64,000 bases of DNA from Vicugna pacos (Eukaryota; Chordata; Mammalia; Artiodactyla; Camelidae): contig NC_133004.1 in NCBI RefSeq assembly GCF_048564905.1, positions 42,452,105 through 42,516,104 on the forward strand. The letters are read 5' to 3'. The position numbers and the translations under genes were made by a program. The notes beneath the pieces were generated by a model. That model made no database searches and was not told the origin of the DNA. It saw only the letters and a program-made list of their open reading frames with translations. Positions 63,250 to 64,000 of the stretch are shown here, piece after piece (the first letter of the stretch is position 1; the number at the start of each line of letters is the position of its first letter).

Positions 63250-63920
63250 CTCCTAAACTGAAATCTTAGAGCTGAAAAGTACGTAAGATGAAATTAGTGG
63301 CAGATTAGAAACTGTAAAAGAAAATACTGGTGAACTTGAAGATTCAGCAATAGGAAGTATCTTAAATGACAGGGAAAAAAAAGGATAAAACATGAAATAA
63401 ACAGAGAATCAGTGAGCTGTGCAACAATTTCATGTGGTTTAATAAACATGTAATTTTAGAGAGAGGAGGAGAACAGAAAAAAAAATGTGAAGAAATAATG
63501 GCTGAAACACTTCCAGAGACAAGAAATTAAGAAACAACTCCAGGATCCATCTTTATCAAATTGCCCAAAACCAGTGATGAAGAGAAAATATTAGAGCACC
63601 AAAGGGAAAAATGTAGTGTGTACAGAGGAGCAAAGCTACGGACGACGGCAGACCTGTTGCTGGAGACAACACAAGGGAGAAGGCAGTGCAATAACACCCT
63701 TAAAATACTGGAAGATGAAGAAAACTGTCAGTCTAGAATTCTCTAAACAGTAACAAGTAGTTTTCAAACACGAAGGTGAAATGAATACTTTCTCAAGACA
63801 CACAAAAGCTGAAAAAAGAATTTATTACCGTCAGATTTATGTTACAAGAAATGTTCAAGGAAATCCTTTTGGAAAGAAGGAAAATGATCCTAGATGGAAA
63901 TAAAGGAATGAAAATAATTT
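63250..63920 (+). mobile_element. LINE-1 ORF1 remnant (L1M or HAL1)
   Basis: The DNA follows the L1 ORF1 coding region: GGTGAACTTGAAGATTCAGC, 'GAAGAAATAATGGCTGAAAC', 'AAACTGTCAGTCTAGAATTC', GAAGGTGAAATGAATACTTT and AGATTTATGTTACAAGAAAT. The plus translation at 63561-63746 includes DEEKILEHQREKCSVYRGAK and LRTTADLLLETTQGRRQC, matching the ORF1p C-terminal half (RNA-binding and CTD regions). The upstream frame is interrupted. The lack of ORF2 afterwards would fit HAL1, but the window ends, so an L1M copy is equally possible. Confidence 0.8.
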
Positions 63921-64000
63921 CATTTATGATTATTTTTATATTATATGTACGTGTTACATGTAGTCCGTTGTATATGTGGTGTCTTATGATAAGTAATCTT
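63921..64000. other. AT-rich right edge
   Basis: ATTATTTTTATATTATATGT and following. Possibly L1/HAL1 sequence. The window ends here. Confidence 0.3.

Noticed and set aside
1-64000. A novel prokaryote-like system, CRISPR array, gene cluster or operon
   Set aside because: The sequence is clearly mammalian, with MIR, L2, L1, MaLR and tRNA-SINE repeats throughout. There are no regularly spaced repeats with unique spacers and no dense coding.

Overview
The window looks like nuclear, mostly intergenic or intronic DNA from a placental mammal, most likely a camelid (camel, llama or alpaca group). Two things point that way. There are three copies of a SINE whose head is an alanine-tRNA-like sequence, with pol III A and B boxes followed by an A-rich tail (about 8923-9043, 16966-17096 and 34323-34461). 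This is the SINE type I associate with camelids. There are also four copies of the L1 3' end typical of even-toed ungulates (5605-5770, 29735-30230, 50068-50712, 57076-57280). I saw no ruminant Bov-tA or BovB and no pig PRE-1. The assignment rests on recognition by eye.

I found no host protein-coding exon, no functional tRNA or rRNA gene, no CRISPR array and no operon-like layout. The longest open frames (up to about 230 codons) fall in LTRs or other non-coding sequence and look like chance frames. The only protein-derived sequence I can support is LINE-1: an ORF2 reverse-transcriptase remnant at 135-385 (minus strand), an ORF1-like remnant near the right edge (63250-63920), and several 3' ends of ORF2 with their UTRs.

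Layout. 1-5600: L1 and L2 scraps, a GC-rich unique block and an antisense L1 3' end. 5600-9050: a young L1 tail, a solo class I LTR, MIRs, a MaLR LTR and a camelid SINE. 9050-19770: unique DNA with MIR, L2, MER20-like and MaLR pieces, a small CpG cluster with an NRF1-like motif, and the second SINE. 19770-25400: an LTR of a family that recurs at 62505-63200, quiet AT-rich unique DNA, and an L1 carrying a nested MER5A. 25400-36200: a dense patchwork of MaLR LTRs, L1 and L2, including a young L1 with clear target-site duplications. 36200-50000: older L2 and MIR with long unique stretches. 50000-64000: an L1 inside a MIR, an L1 inside a MaLR LTR, a long L2 carrying a GATA microsatellite, the second copy of the paired LTR, and an L1 ORF1 remnant.

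The useful content is therefore a nested record of transposon insertions, whose relative order can be read from interruptions and target duplications, plus several repeat-free AT-rich stretches that are candidates for conserved non-coding regulatory DNA. I found nothing that supports a new biological system.
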